In this document: piece by piece, positions 1 through 4,943 of the stretch | Numbering within the stretch: the stretch's first letter is position 1 | Layout of the letters: each line of letters opens with the position of its first letter | The notes under the pieces: model-generated | Seen by the model: the letters and a program-made list of their open reading frames with translations, nothing else | The model's database searches: none | What the model was told of the DNA's origin: nothing | Translations under genes and position numbers: made by a program | Source: an uncultured Barnesiella sp. | GTDB lineage: Bacteria > Bacteroidota > Bacteroidia > Bacteroidales > Barnesiellaceae_A | Reading direction: 5' to 3' | Assembly (NCBI GenBank): GCA_904502265.1 | Contig: CAJGDT010000128.1 | Span: 1-5,212 of the forward strand | Length of the DNA: 5,212 nt

Positions 1-1448
1 CCCGGTTGTGCTATAAAGTTGTTGCGTGCATAGTCCATGATGCTGGGGGTAGTACCATATTTCTGGGTAAACGAGGGGCTGCGAAGCGAATCGATGGGGA
101 ACGAGTAGCTTGCACCCATGTTGTGCATAAGACCTATGGTGTGACCTATTTCGTGCGAGGCAACATAGCGAAGTGACTCGCACATAACGTCGTTGTCGAA
201 GATGTTTTTGCGTACACGTTCATCAACAGCCGCTGTTTGGGTAAAGCGCCAGTTGTGTACGAGCGACAAGATGTTGTGGAACCACAATACATCGGCGGTG
301 AGTATCTCACCACTGCGGGGGTCTACATAACTGGGACCACGTGCGTTGGCAATGGATGTTGTGGCATACTTGATACAACTATAGCGTATGTCGTCGGGGT
401 TGAAGTCGGGGTCTTCCTCGGGCGAAGGATAGTCGCGAGCGATAATTGCGTCCTTGAAACCGGCCTTTTCAAAGGCTGTTTTCCAGTCCTCAACACCTTG
501 TCTTACAGTGGCACGCCACTTAACAGGGAATGCTGTATCGACATAGAATACAATAGGCTTGGCAGGAACTACCAACTCGCCACGCATATAGGCTTCACGG
601 TCTTCTTCGCGAGGCTCTAAGCGCCAGCGGTGTATAAAGGTCTCGCTGTCGACCTTGTCAATACTGCTCGAGAAGATGTTCTTGGTGGTCGAGAAGTAGC
701 CTACACGCTTGTCGCGCAGACGGGGCATCATGGGCTTTTCGGGGAGCAGTACCAATGAACGGTGCATGGTGAGAGTGAGGTGATTGCCCTCGGTGTAGCT
801 GATGACCGAACGTATTTCGATGTTGTTGGGGAAGTTCTTTACACCCTCAAAGTGTCCTTTGCCACCTTTAAGACGGTCTTTCTTGGCCGTCTCACCTTGG
901 GGATTGATAATATCGTTGTTCTCATTGAAGAACTTGGTGACGTTTATCACAACACCCTTTTTGTCGTCAGTCTTAGCCTCGATTTTGAAAGAGGCAACGA
1001 TGGGGTCGGCAAAGTTCTTGTTGAACGAAGGAGTAATCTCGTCACCTTCGACAACAACGTCGCGCACTTGGGCACGATGCAAGAACACCATCTGTTCGTT
1101 GCGGCTGAATCGTATCATCGTAGGGCGACCTATCATTTGTCCGGCCACGGTTTTGGTGGGGTCGCTTGTAGCGGCCATGCGGTTCGATATCAGATAGTCG
1201 CGTCCCAGCAACGAGTCGGGTATTTCAAAGAATAACTCATTTTTCTCATTGAGATATGTGGTAAACAATCCATCTTGTTTTTGGCAACCTTTAATGAGTT
1301 TGCTGTAGGCCGTTTCGGGAGGTGTTTCTACTTGCTCGGTTTTTGCCTTTTTCTTTTTCTCTTTTTTCTTAGGTGCAGCCTGAACGGATATTCCACCCAA
1401 TGAAATGATTGCAATAAGCAACCACGAAAGCAGATGTGTACGTTTCAT
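1..1448 (-). CDS. Secreted zinc-dependent metalloprotease (DUF5117/DUF4953-type), 3' end outside window
   Basis: This is the N-terminal 482 codons of a probable exported zinc protease. The start is the ATG at 1448-1446; an in-frame TAA at 1469-1467 excludes a longer form. Residues 1-24 look like a Sec signal peptide: MKR, a hydrophobic run, then VQA|A. There is no lipobox Cys, so a periplasmic or secreted location is expected. A lysine-rich stretch (residues 27-36) follows. The middle region resembles DUF5118/DUF5117 of Bacteroidota proteases. The catalytic motif HEIGHTIGLMH spans residues 432-442, with H432, H436 and H442 as predicted zinc ligands and E433 as the catalytic base. SIMDY (469-473) supplies the metzincin Met-turn with M471. 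Relatives from memory are about 800 residues or more, so over a third is missing. The substrate is unknown. The gene is divergent from engB and has its own promoter. The zinc-protease assignment is firm; the domain boundaries are from memory of the family. Confidence 0.93.
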   Translation of the reverse strand, partial: MKRTHLLSWLLIAIISLGGISVQAAPKKKEKKKKAKTEQVETPPETAYSKLIKGCQKQDGLFTTYLNEKNELFFEIPDSLLGRDYLISNRMAATSDPTKTVAGQMIGRPTMIRFSRNEQMVFLHRAQVRDVVVEGDEITPSFNKNFADPIVASFKIEAKTDDKKGVVINVTKFFNENNDIINPQGETAKKDRLKGGKGHFEGVKNFPNNIEIRSVISYTEGNHLTLTMHRSLVLLPEKPMMPRLRDKRVGYFSTTKNIFSSSIDKVDSETFIHRWRLEPREEDREAYMRGELVVPAKPIVFYVDTAFPVKWRATVRQGVEDWKTAFEKAGFKDAIIARDYPSPEEDPDFNPDDIRYSCIKYATTSIANARGPSYVDPRSGEILTADVLWFHNILSLVHNWRFTQTAAVDERVRKNIFDNDVMCESLRYVASHEIGHTIGLMHNMGASYSFPIDSLRSPSFTQKYGTTPSIMDYARNNFIAQP

Positions 1449-1484
1449 AGGTATATAATTATTGTGTTATGTAGATTGTTATCG

Positions 1485-1492
1485 CAAAGATA
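1485..1492 (-). promoter_or_regulatory. Bacteroides-type -7 box for the metalloprotease gene
   Basis: Read on the minus strand this is TATCTTTG, an exact match to the Bacteroidota -7 consensus TAnnTTTG. It lies about 36 bases upstream of the metalloprotease ATG, which implies a leader of roughly 30 nt. No good -33 TTTG is seen at the usual 19-21 bp; the closest sequence (around 1512-1516) matches poorly. The promoter therefore rests on the -7 box and position. Confidence 0.6.
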
Positions 1493-1537
1493 AAGAAAAA
1501 ACTCATATAAGCATGGGTTTCTTCTATCACCTTTCAC

Positions 1538-1545
1538 TATCTTTG
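1538..1545 (+). promoter_or_regulatory. Bacteroides-type -7 box for engB
   Basis: TATCTTTG matches TAnnTTTG exactly and ends 23 bases before the engB ATG, so the leader would be short (about 15-20 nt). The -33 position (about 1514-1517, TGGG) is a weak match to TTTG. It faces away from the metalloprotease -7 box on the other strand; the two promoters are back to back with overlapping -33 regions. Confidence 0.6.
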
Positions 1546-1568
1546 CACCGTGCAATGAAGATTGAACT

Positions 1569-2177
1569 ATGGAAATAAAAAAGGCTCAGTTTGTAATAAG
1601 TAATAGCGATGTGCGCAAGTGTCCCGATACAGGCTTACCCGAGTATGCCTTTATAGGTCGCTCTAATGTGGGTAAATCGTCGCTTATAAATATGCTTGCC
1701 AACCGTAATGGTATGGCAAAGACTTCGGCTACGCCGGGAAAAACTATGCTCATCAACCACTTTATCATCAATGATGAGTGGTATATTGTTGACTTGCCCG
1801 GATATGGTTATGCACGTCGAGGCAATGAGGGTCGTGAAGAGATACGTCGCATTATCAATGCCTATGTGCTCAATCGTGAGGCAATGACTTGCTTGTTTGT
1901 ATTGCTCGATTGTCGTCATGCACCACAACGAATCGACCTCGAATTTATGGAATTCTTGGGCGAGAATGGTGTGCCTTTTGCCATTATCTTTACCAAGGCC
2001 GATAAGATTTCGAAGGGTGCACTTGAACGCAATGTAGAGGCATATAAGGCTAAGTTGCTTGAGACTTGGGAGGAGTTGCCCCCGATATTTTGTACATCGT
2101 CCGAGAAGAAACAGGGTCGCGAGGAATTGCTCGATTATATCGAAGACATCAATCGTGCTATCAAGGAGGAGTGTTAA
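1569..2177 (+). CDS. engB: Ribosome biogenesis GTP-binding protein YihA/YsxC (EngB)
   Basis: This is a complete 202-residue TrmE-Era-EngA-EngB-Septin family GTPase. EngB/YsxC proteins act in late assembly of the large ribosomal subunit in the cytoplasm and are usually essential. All G motifs are visible: G1 GRSNVGKS (residues 30-37), the G2 threonine within TPGKT (55-59), G3 DLPGYG (75-80), G4 TKAD (142-145) and G5 around TSSEK (176-180). The length is normal (about 195-210 residues), with only short extensions outside the G domain. The start is well fixed: an in-frame TGA lies at 1563-1565, just upstream of the ATG. There is no clear Shine-Dalgarno sequence, as is usual in this phylum. The gene appears monocistronic, with its own -7 box, a weak hairpin at its stop codon, and a separate promoter before the next gene. 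Confidence 0.97.
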   Translation: MEIKKAQFVISNSDVRKCPDTGLPEYAFIGRSNVGKSSLINMLANRNGMAKTSATPGKTMLINHFIINDEWYIVDLPGYGYARRGNEGREEIRRIINAYVLNREAMTCLFVLLDCRHAPQRIDLEFMEFLGENGVPFAIIFTKADKISKGALERNVEAYKAKLLETWEELPPIFCTSSEKKQGREELLDYIEDINRAIKEEC

Positions 2178-2187
2178 ACCTCTTTTT
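2163..2187 (+). terminator. Weak candidate terminator overlapping the engB stop codon
   Basis: AAGGAGG (2163-2169) can pair with CCTCTTT (2179-2185), with one G-U pair and a 9-nt loop that contains the stop codon; two more T residues follow. The stem is short and the U-tract lies partly inside it, so termination would be partial at best. The independent promoter at 2209-2240 makes some termination here plausible. Confidence 0.3.
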
Positions 2188-2208
2188 AGCTTTATTATCA
2201 TAATTGTA

Positions 2209-2240
2209 TTTGCACAGGCTCGCAATATTGCCTACCTTTG
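2209..2240 (+). promoter_or_regulatory. Consensus promoter for the guaD-DUF4494-yggS operon
   Basis: A -33 box TTTG (2209-2212) and a -7 box TACCTTTG (2233-2240) are separated by exactly 20 bp, the textbook arrangement for the Bacteroidota housekeeping sigma factor. Transcription should start shortly after 2240, giving a leader of about 20 nt before the guaD ATG at 2267. This is one of the two best promoter matches in the window. Confidence 0.8.
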
Positions 2241-2266
2241 GATGTGTAAATAAAAAATGAGTGAGT

Positions 2267-2743
2267 ATGGTTACTGAGCAACAAAAGCAATGGATGCGTG
2301 AGGCAATAGCACTCTCGTCGCGTAATGTCGATAATGGAGGAGGCCCCTTTGGAGCTGTTATTGTAAAAGATGGCGAAATTGTTGCCTATGGTGCTAATCG
2401 TGTCACTGCCGATAATGACCCTACAGCCCATGCAGAGGTAAGTGCCATACGAGCAGCTGCCAAGAAGTTGGGCACATTTGACCTGTCGGGTTGCGACATA
2501 TACACCTCGTGCGAGCCATGTCCGATGTGCCTTTCGGCCATATATTGGGCGCGTATAGGTCATATATATTATGGCAATACGCAGTATGATGCCAAGGCTA
2601 TCAACTTCGACGACTCTTTTATATACGATGAGTTGTCGCTTGCACCCGAGCATCGAGCTATACCTGCCGAGCGCATATTGGGCGATGAGGCTATCGCTAC
2701 ATTTAATAAGTGGCGCGATAAAGAGGATAAAATTGAGTATTAA
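2267..2743 (+). CDS. guaD: Guanine deaminase (GuaD-type cytidine-deaminase-fold enzyme)
   Basis: This complete 158-residue nucleoside/base deaminase probably converts guanine to xanthine plus ammonia in cytoplasmic purine salvage or catabolism. The zinc site is intact: HAE (H55, catalytic E57) and PCPMC (C85, C88). Several features favour GuaD over the tRNA deaminase TadA. These are N44, the FDDSFIY segment (114-120, with D116 at the position of the guanine-contacting Asp of B. subtilis GuaD), and a C-terminus ending in EY, as in B. subtilis GuaD (156 residues), where the final Tyr reaches into an active site of the domain-swapped dimer. The alignment to that enzyme, from memory, runs with a constant two-residue offset. 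An in-frame TGA at 2258-2260 leaves only GTG 2261 or ATG 2267 as starts; I prefer ATG. It is the first gene of a probable operon, 26 bases before DUF4494. Substrate specificity is inferred. Confidence 0.9.
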   Translation: MVTEQQKQWMREAIALSSRNVDNGGGPFGAVIVKDGEIVAYGANRVTADNDPTAHAEVSAIRAAAKKLGTFDLSGCDIYTSCEPCPMCLSAIYWARIGHIYYGNTQYDAKAINFDDSFIYDELSLAPEHRAIPAERILGDEAIATFNKWRDKEDKIEY

Positions 2744-2769
2744 TAACACACAAATAATATTAGTAAACA

Positions 2770-3222
2770 ATGGCAAACTGGTTTGAATGTAAAGTAAAAT
2801 ATGGCAAAACCCTCGAAACGGGTATTCAAAAAACCGTGACAGAGTCGTTCTTGGTAGATGCTCTATCGTTTACCGAGGCCGAGGGTCGCATTATCGAGGA
2901 GGTGCGTCCTTTTGTATCGGGCGAATTTAGCGTATCGGCAATTAAGCGTGCCAACTATAGCGAAGTATATTTCGATGCTACCGGTGATCGTTGGTTCCGT
3001 TGCCGCGTGAGCTTTATTACCATTGATGAGAAGACTGGTGTAGAGAAACTTACTCCCACCAATATCTTGGTACAAGCTACCGAACACTCGCAAGCAGTAG
3101 AAAATCTCAACCTTTGCATGAAGGGAACAATGGCCGATTGGCGTATAACTGCCGTGAACGAAACTTCGTTGCTCGACGTATTCCGCTATGAGAGCAATGT
3201 GCCCGATATGTCTAATCAATAA
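2770..3222 (+). CDS. DUF4494 domain-containing protein of unknown function
   Basis: This complete 150-residue protein matches my memory of the DUF4494 family, which is found in Bacteroidota. Recognisable segments are the N-terminal WFECKVKY (residues 4-11), LVDALSFTEAEGRIIEEV in the first third, and GTMADWRI in the C-terminal third. The family has no known function. No signal peptide, membrane segment, metal-binding cysteine cluster or nucleotide-binding motif is visible, so it should be a soluble cytoplasmic protein. The single domain covers nearly the whole length. The start is fixed by an in-frame TAA at 2764-2766. The gene lies 26 bases after guaD and only six bases before yggS, with no promoter in either gap, so the three are probably cotranscribed. 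The tight link to yggS suggests, without proving, a role connected with PLP or amino-acid metabolism. Confidence 0.9.
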   Translation: MANWFECKVKYGKTLETGIQKTVTESFLVDALSFTEAEGRIIEEVRPFVSGEFSVSAIKRANYSEVYFDATGDRWFRCRVSFITIDEKTGVEKLTPTNILVQATEHSQAVENLNLCMKGTMADWRITAVNETSLLDVFRYESNVPDMSNQ

Positions 3223-3228
3223 TTTGCA

Positions 3229-3903
3229 ATGACAACAGTAGCAACGCGACTTAGTGAAGTGAAATCGACTCTGCCCGCTACAGGCGTTCAGCTTGTGGCT
3301 GTGTCGAAGTTTCATCCTGCCGAGACTATTCGAGAGGCGTATGATGCCGGACATCGTTGCTTCGGTGAGAGCAGAGTGCAAGAGTTGCAACAAAAATATG
3401 ACCAATTGCCACACGACATCGAGTGGCATTTTATAGGTCACTTGCAAACCAATAAAGTTAAGTATATCATACCCTACGTGGCTATGATACATAGTGTTGA
3501 CAGTACTCGCATACTCGATGAGATAGAGCGACAAGCTGCACGTGTAGATCGTGTGGTAGACTGCTTGCTTGAGGTGCATGTAGCGCAGGAGGATACCAAG
3601 TTTGGATTCTCGCCCCAGGAGTGCTGCGATTTCCTTGCGTCGCTTACAGTCGATAGCTATCCCCATGTGCGTTTCAGGGGTATTATGGGTATGGCATCGA
3701 ATACCGATGACGAGGTGCAAGTACGTGCCGAGTTTGCTCAGCTCAAGGCATTGTTTGATACTGTTCGTAATGGAGCTATGGCGGGTAATAGTAGCTTCGA
3801 TACCCTTTCGATGGGTATGAGTCTCGATTATCGCATGGCAATTGAAGAGGGTAGTACCATGGTGCGCATAGGCACAACGATATTTGGTGAGCGAGAGTAT
3901 TGA
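3229..3903 (+). CDS. yggS: YggS/PLPBP family pyridoxal-phosphate-binding protein
   Basis: This complete 224-residue, single-domain TIM-barrel protein resembles the N-terminal domain of alanine racemase. Family members bind PLP and affect vitamin B6, amino-acid and keto-acid homeostasis, but no enzymatic activity has been established for them. The PLP Schiff-base lysine is K27 in VAVSKFHP. Other family landmarks are FGESRVQE (45-52; many homologues have FGENYVQE), WHFIGHLQTNK (66-76), GIMGMA in the last third, and MGMSLDYRMAIEEGS followed by the phosphate-binding TMVRIGTTIFG (195-220). The length is normal (about 220-235). The start at 3229 follows the DUF4494 stop after six bases, in the same reading frame. 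It is the last gene of the guaD operon, with a strong hairpin 24 bases after the stop. Confidence 0.96.
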   Translation: MTTVATRLSEVKSTLPATGVQLVAVSKFHPAETIREAYDAGHRCFGESRVQELQQKYDQLPHDIEWHFIGHLQTNKVKYIIPYVAMIHSVDSTRILDEIERQAARVDRVVDCLLEVHVAQEDTKFGFSPQECCDFLASLTVDSYPHVRFRGIMGMASNTDDEVQVRAEFAQLKALFDTVRNGAMAGNSSFDTLSMGMSLDYRMAIEEGSTMVRIGTTIFGEREY

Positions 3904-3905
3904 TA

Positions 3906-3921
3906 ATCTTAATATTAAGAT
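3906..3921. repeat. 16-bp perfect AT-rich palindrome after yggS
   Basis: ATCTTAATATTAAGAT is its own reverse complement. It starts two bases after the yggS stop codon and just before the terminator hairpin. It has no loop, so it is a poor RNA hairpin, but it could be a protein-binding site or chance in AT-rich DNA. Confidence 0.5.
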
Positions 3922-3926
3922 ATAAG

Positions 3927-3963
3927 AAAAACGGCGCAGACCCACGAGGTTTGCGCCGTTTTT
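3927..3963. terminator. Bidirectional rho-independent terminator shared by yggS and the FHA gene
   Basis: A stem of 16 pairs (3927-3942 with 3948-3963) has a GC-rich core, CGGCGCA paired with TGCGCCG, one G-U pair near a 5-nt loop, an A5 run on the left and a T5 run on the right. Because A and T runs flank both sides, it works on either strand. It lies between convergent genes ending at 3903 (plus) and 3984 (minus) and should stop both transcripts. Confidence 0.9.
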
Positions 3964-3983
3964 GTGTTATGCTCAGTGTAAAC

Positions 3984-4508
3984 TTATTCGAGTAGGTAAT
4001 CGTCTTCTTCAGCCTCGGGTAAGTATACAATAAATGTTGTAGCACCGATAGTTACTACGTCCTCATGTTTGAGAATGGCGCGTTCGCGATCATTGAGAAT
4101 CTCGCTGCGCAAGAAAGTGCCCGTGAGGCTGGGGTTGTCACGTAAGGTATAGCGAGCAGTGCCATCGGGTTGAGGCTTAACGTTGATGATGCAGTGGCGA
4201 CGGTCCATACTCATATCGCCACTTTGTATCGAAATGTTTACCACGCTACCCGGAGAGTGTCGGCCAATGATGTTATCGCCGGGTTGTAGGGCAAAGGTTT
4301 GGCGGTAGCCAAATTGATTTTCGAGTACGGTAATATATCCATACGGAGCATCAATATCCTCACGGTTCATCTCCTCGATTTCGTCGAGCGTGAGTGAGAA
4401 GTGTTTGCGACAAGCCGGACAAGCAAAAGATATGCTTGTAACTTGATGGTAGCGAGTCTCGTCAAAACTGAATTTATGCTCGCATTTGGGGCAGATGATA
4501 TGTCTCAT
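3984..4508 (-). CDS. Zinc-ribbon and FHA domain protein
   Basis: This complete 174-residue protein has two parts. Residues 6-37 form a zinc ribbon with CPKC (6-9) and CPAC (30-33), resembling the short N-terminal MJ0042-type zinc fingers. Residues about 56-163 form a forkhead-associated (FHA) domain, normally a phosphothreonine-peptide reader. Visible FHA landmarks are the G-R pair (82-83), R103-R104-H105 and LTGTFL (128-133). At the expected phosphate-contact Ser (three residues before the His) there is D102, and at the usual Asn of the NG pair there is T129, so peptide recognition may differ. No kinase or signal peptide is seen; it should be cytoplasmic, with an acidic C-terminus. It has its own consensus promoter and shares the terminator with the yggS operon. 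Its partner and function are unknown. Confidence 0.93.
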   Translation of the reverse strand: MRHIICPKCEHKFSFDETRYHQVTSISFACPACRKHFSLTLDEIEEMNREDIDAPYGYITVLENQFGYRQTFALQPGDNIIGRHSPGSVVNISIQSGDMSMDRRHCIINVKPQPDGTARYTLRDNPSLTGTFLRSEILNDRERAILKHEDVVTIGATTFIVYLPEAEEDDYLLE

Positions 4509-4525
4509 TAGATAAAACTTTTGTG

Positions 4526-4557
4526 CAAAGGTAGGCTATAAAACAGATTTTGCCAAA
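4526..4557 (-). promoter_or_regulatory. Consensus promoter for the zinc-ribbon/FHA gene
   Basis: On the minus strand a -33 box TTTG (4557-4554) and a -7 box TACCTTTG (4533-4526) are separated by exactly 20 bp, as in the guaD promoter. The -7 box ends 17 bases before the ATG at 4508, so the leader is very short (about 10-13 nt). Confidence 0.8.
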
Positions 4558-4638
4558 TTTTTGCGTGGCGATAATAGATTAGGTGTAATATAAATAGATG
4601 TTGTGCGTTATAATAATATGTATATGCATTAGAAAAAT

Positions 4639-4654
4639 TATGTTTTGCAACATA
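4639..4654. repeat. Inverted repeat in the FHA/exbB intergenic region
   Basis: TATGTT (4639-4644) and AACATA (4649-4654) are perfect 6-bp arms around a TTGC spacer. It lies about 100 bp upstream of both the FHA promoter and the candidate exbB -7 box. The dyad could be an operator for a dimeric regulator, but it may be chance in such AT-rich sequence. Confidence 0.35.
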
Positions 4655-4736
4655 TATTGTAGACATAGCATACTGAACAAGACAATTATAACGTGTATGT
4701 TAACGGCTCTAAAATGCTAAAAAACTATTGTATTGC

Positions 4737-4767
4737 TTTTTTTATCCGAAAAATAGTACTAAATTTG
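4737..4767 (+). promoter_or_regulatory. Candidate promoter for exbB
   Basis: TAAATTTG (4760-4767) matches the -7 consensus TAnnTTTG, with TTTT (4737-4740, three of four bases of the -33 box) 19 bp upstream. It predicts a leader of about 170 nt, much longer than for the other genes here. A weaker -7-like sequence with one mismatch (AAACTTTG, 4840-4847) lacks a -33 box. Confidence 0.55.
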
Positions 4768-4782
4768 CCCCATTAAACTGCG

Positions 4783-4808
4783 AATGCTATAGAGCTATTG
4801 TAAGCATT
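4783..4808 (+). promoter_or_regulatory. Possible hairpin in the exbB leader
   Basis: AATGCT (4783-4788) pairs with AGCATT (4803-4808). The stem can extend inwards through ATA (4789-4791) and TAT (4796-4798), leaving a bulge TGTA on the right side. Two further T residues follow. It would form close to the predicted RNA 5' end. Stability is modest and no riboswitch class is recognised. Confidence 0.3.
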
Positions 4809-4884
4809 TTGATAGCAGAGAGGCCTATTTCTGATTTTGAAACTTTGATGAGAACTATGCCTTGATGATATTGTGAAAGCAAAA

Positions 4885-4920
4885 ATGAGAGAATTAAATA
4901 ATTTAATATTAAACACTTAA
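4885..4920 (+). CDS. Possible 11-codon leader ORF upstream of exbB
   Basis: ATG at 4885 opens an 11-codon frame (MRELNNLILNT) that ends in TAA at 4918-4920, 23 bases before the exbB ATG. An A-run (4881-4885) precedes it, which is the kind of start context used in this phylum. It is rich in Leu and Asn. It may be a translated leader peptide or simply a chance frame in AT-rich sequence; no homology can be claimed at this length. Confidence 0.2.
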   Translation: MRELNNLILNT

Positions 4921-4943
4921 ACCAAATTAAAAACAATTAAATT

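Larger units (their letters stand above)
4558..4943. other. AT-rich gene-free region and long leader upstream of exbB
   Basis: I see no conserved protein or RNA gene in this stretch. It is conspicuously AT-rich and holds an inverted repeat (4639-4654), a candidate -7 box (4760-4767), a possible hairpin (4783-4808), a 7-bp direct repeat TTGATGA (4845-4851 and 4862-4868) and an 11-codon reading frame (4885-4920). The last part before exbB is strongly A-rich, typical of well-translated Bacteroidota genes. Its size and content suggest regulation of the exbB operon. Confidence 0.6.

Noticed and set aside
237..1235. Plus-strand open frames of 127, 157 and 131 codons
   Set aside because: They lie antisense to the metalloprotease, whose minus-strand frame carries a signal peptide, HExxHxxGxxH and the Met-turn. 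The plus-strand translations show no recognisable family.
1635..2225. Minus-strand open frame of 196 codons
   Set aside because: It is antisense to engB, which has all five G motifs; the antisense product has no recognisable motif.
2261..2266. GTG start for guaD two codons upstream of the ATG
   Set aside because: It is possible, but ATG at 2267 is preferred, and the two extra residues change nothing in the call.
2198..2776. Minus-strand open frame of 192 codons opposite guaD
   Set aside because: It is antisense to an intact guanine deaminase and has no supporting motif or promoter.
2863..3945. Long minus-strand open frame of 360 codons
   Set aside because: It is the complement of DUF4494 and yggS, both clearly recognisable. 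Its length follows from the codon choice of the sense genes, and its His/Cys/Ile-rich product resembles no family.
4558..4943. tRNA, small RNA, CRISPR array or mobile-element remnant in the largest gene-free stretch
   Set aside because: No cloverleaf, regular repeat-spacer pattern, terminal inverted repeats or transposase fragment can be seen; only short AT-rich repeats are present.
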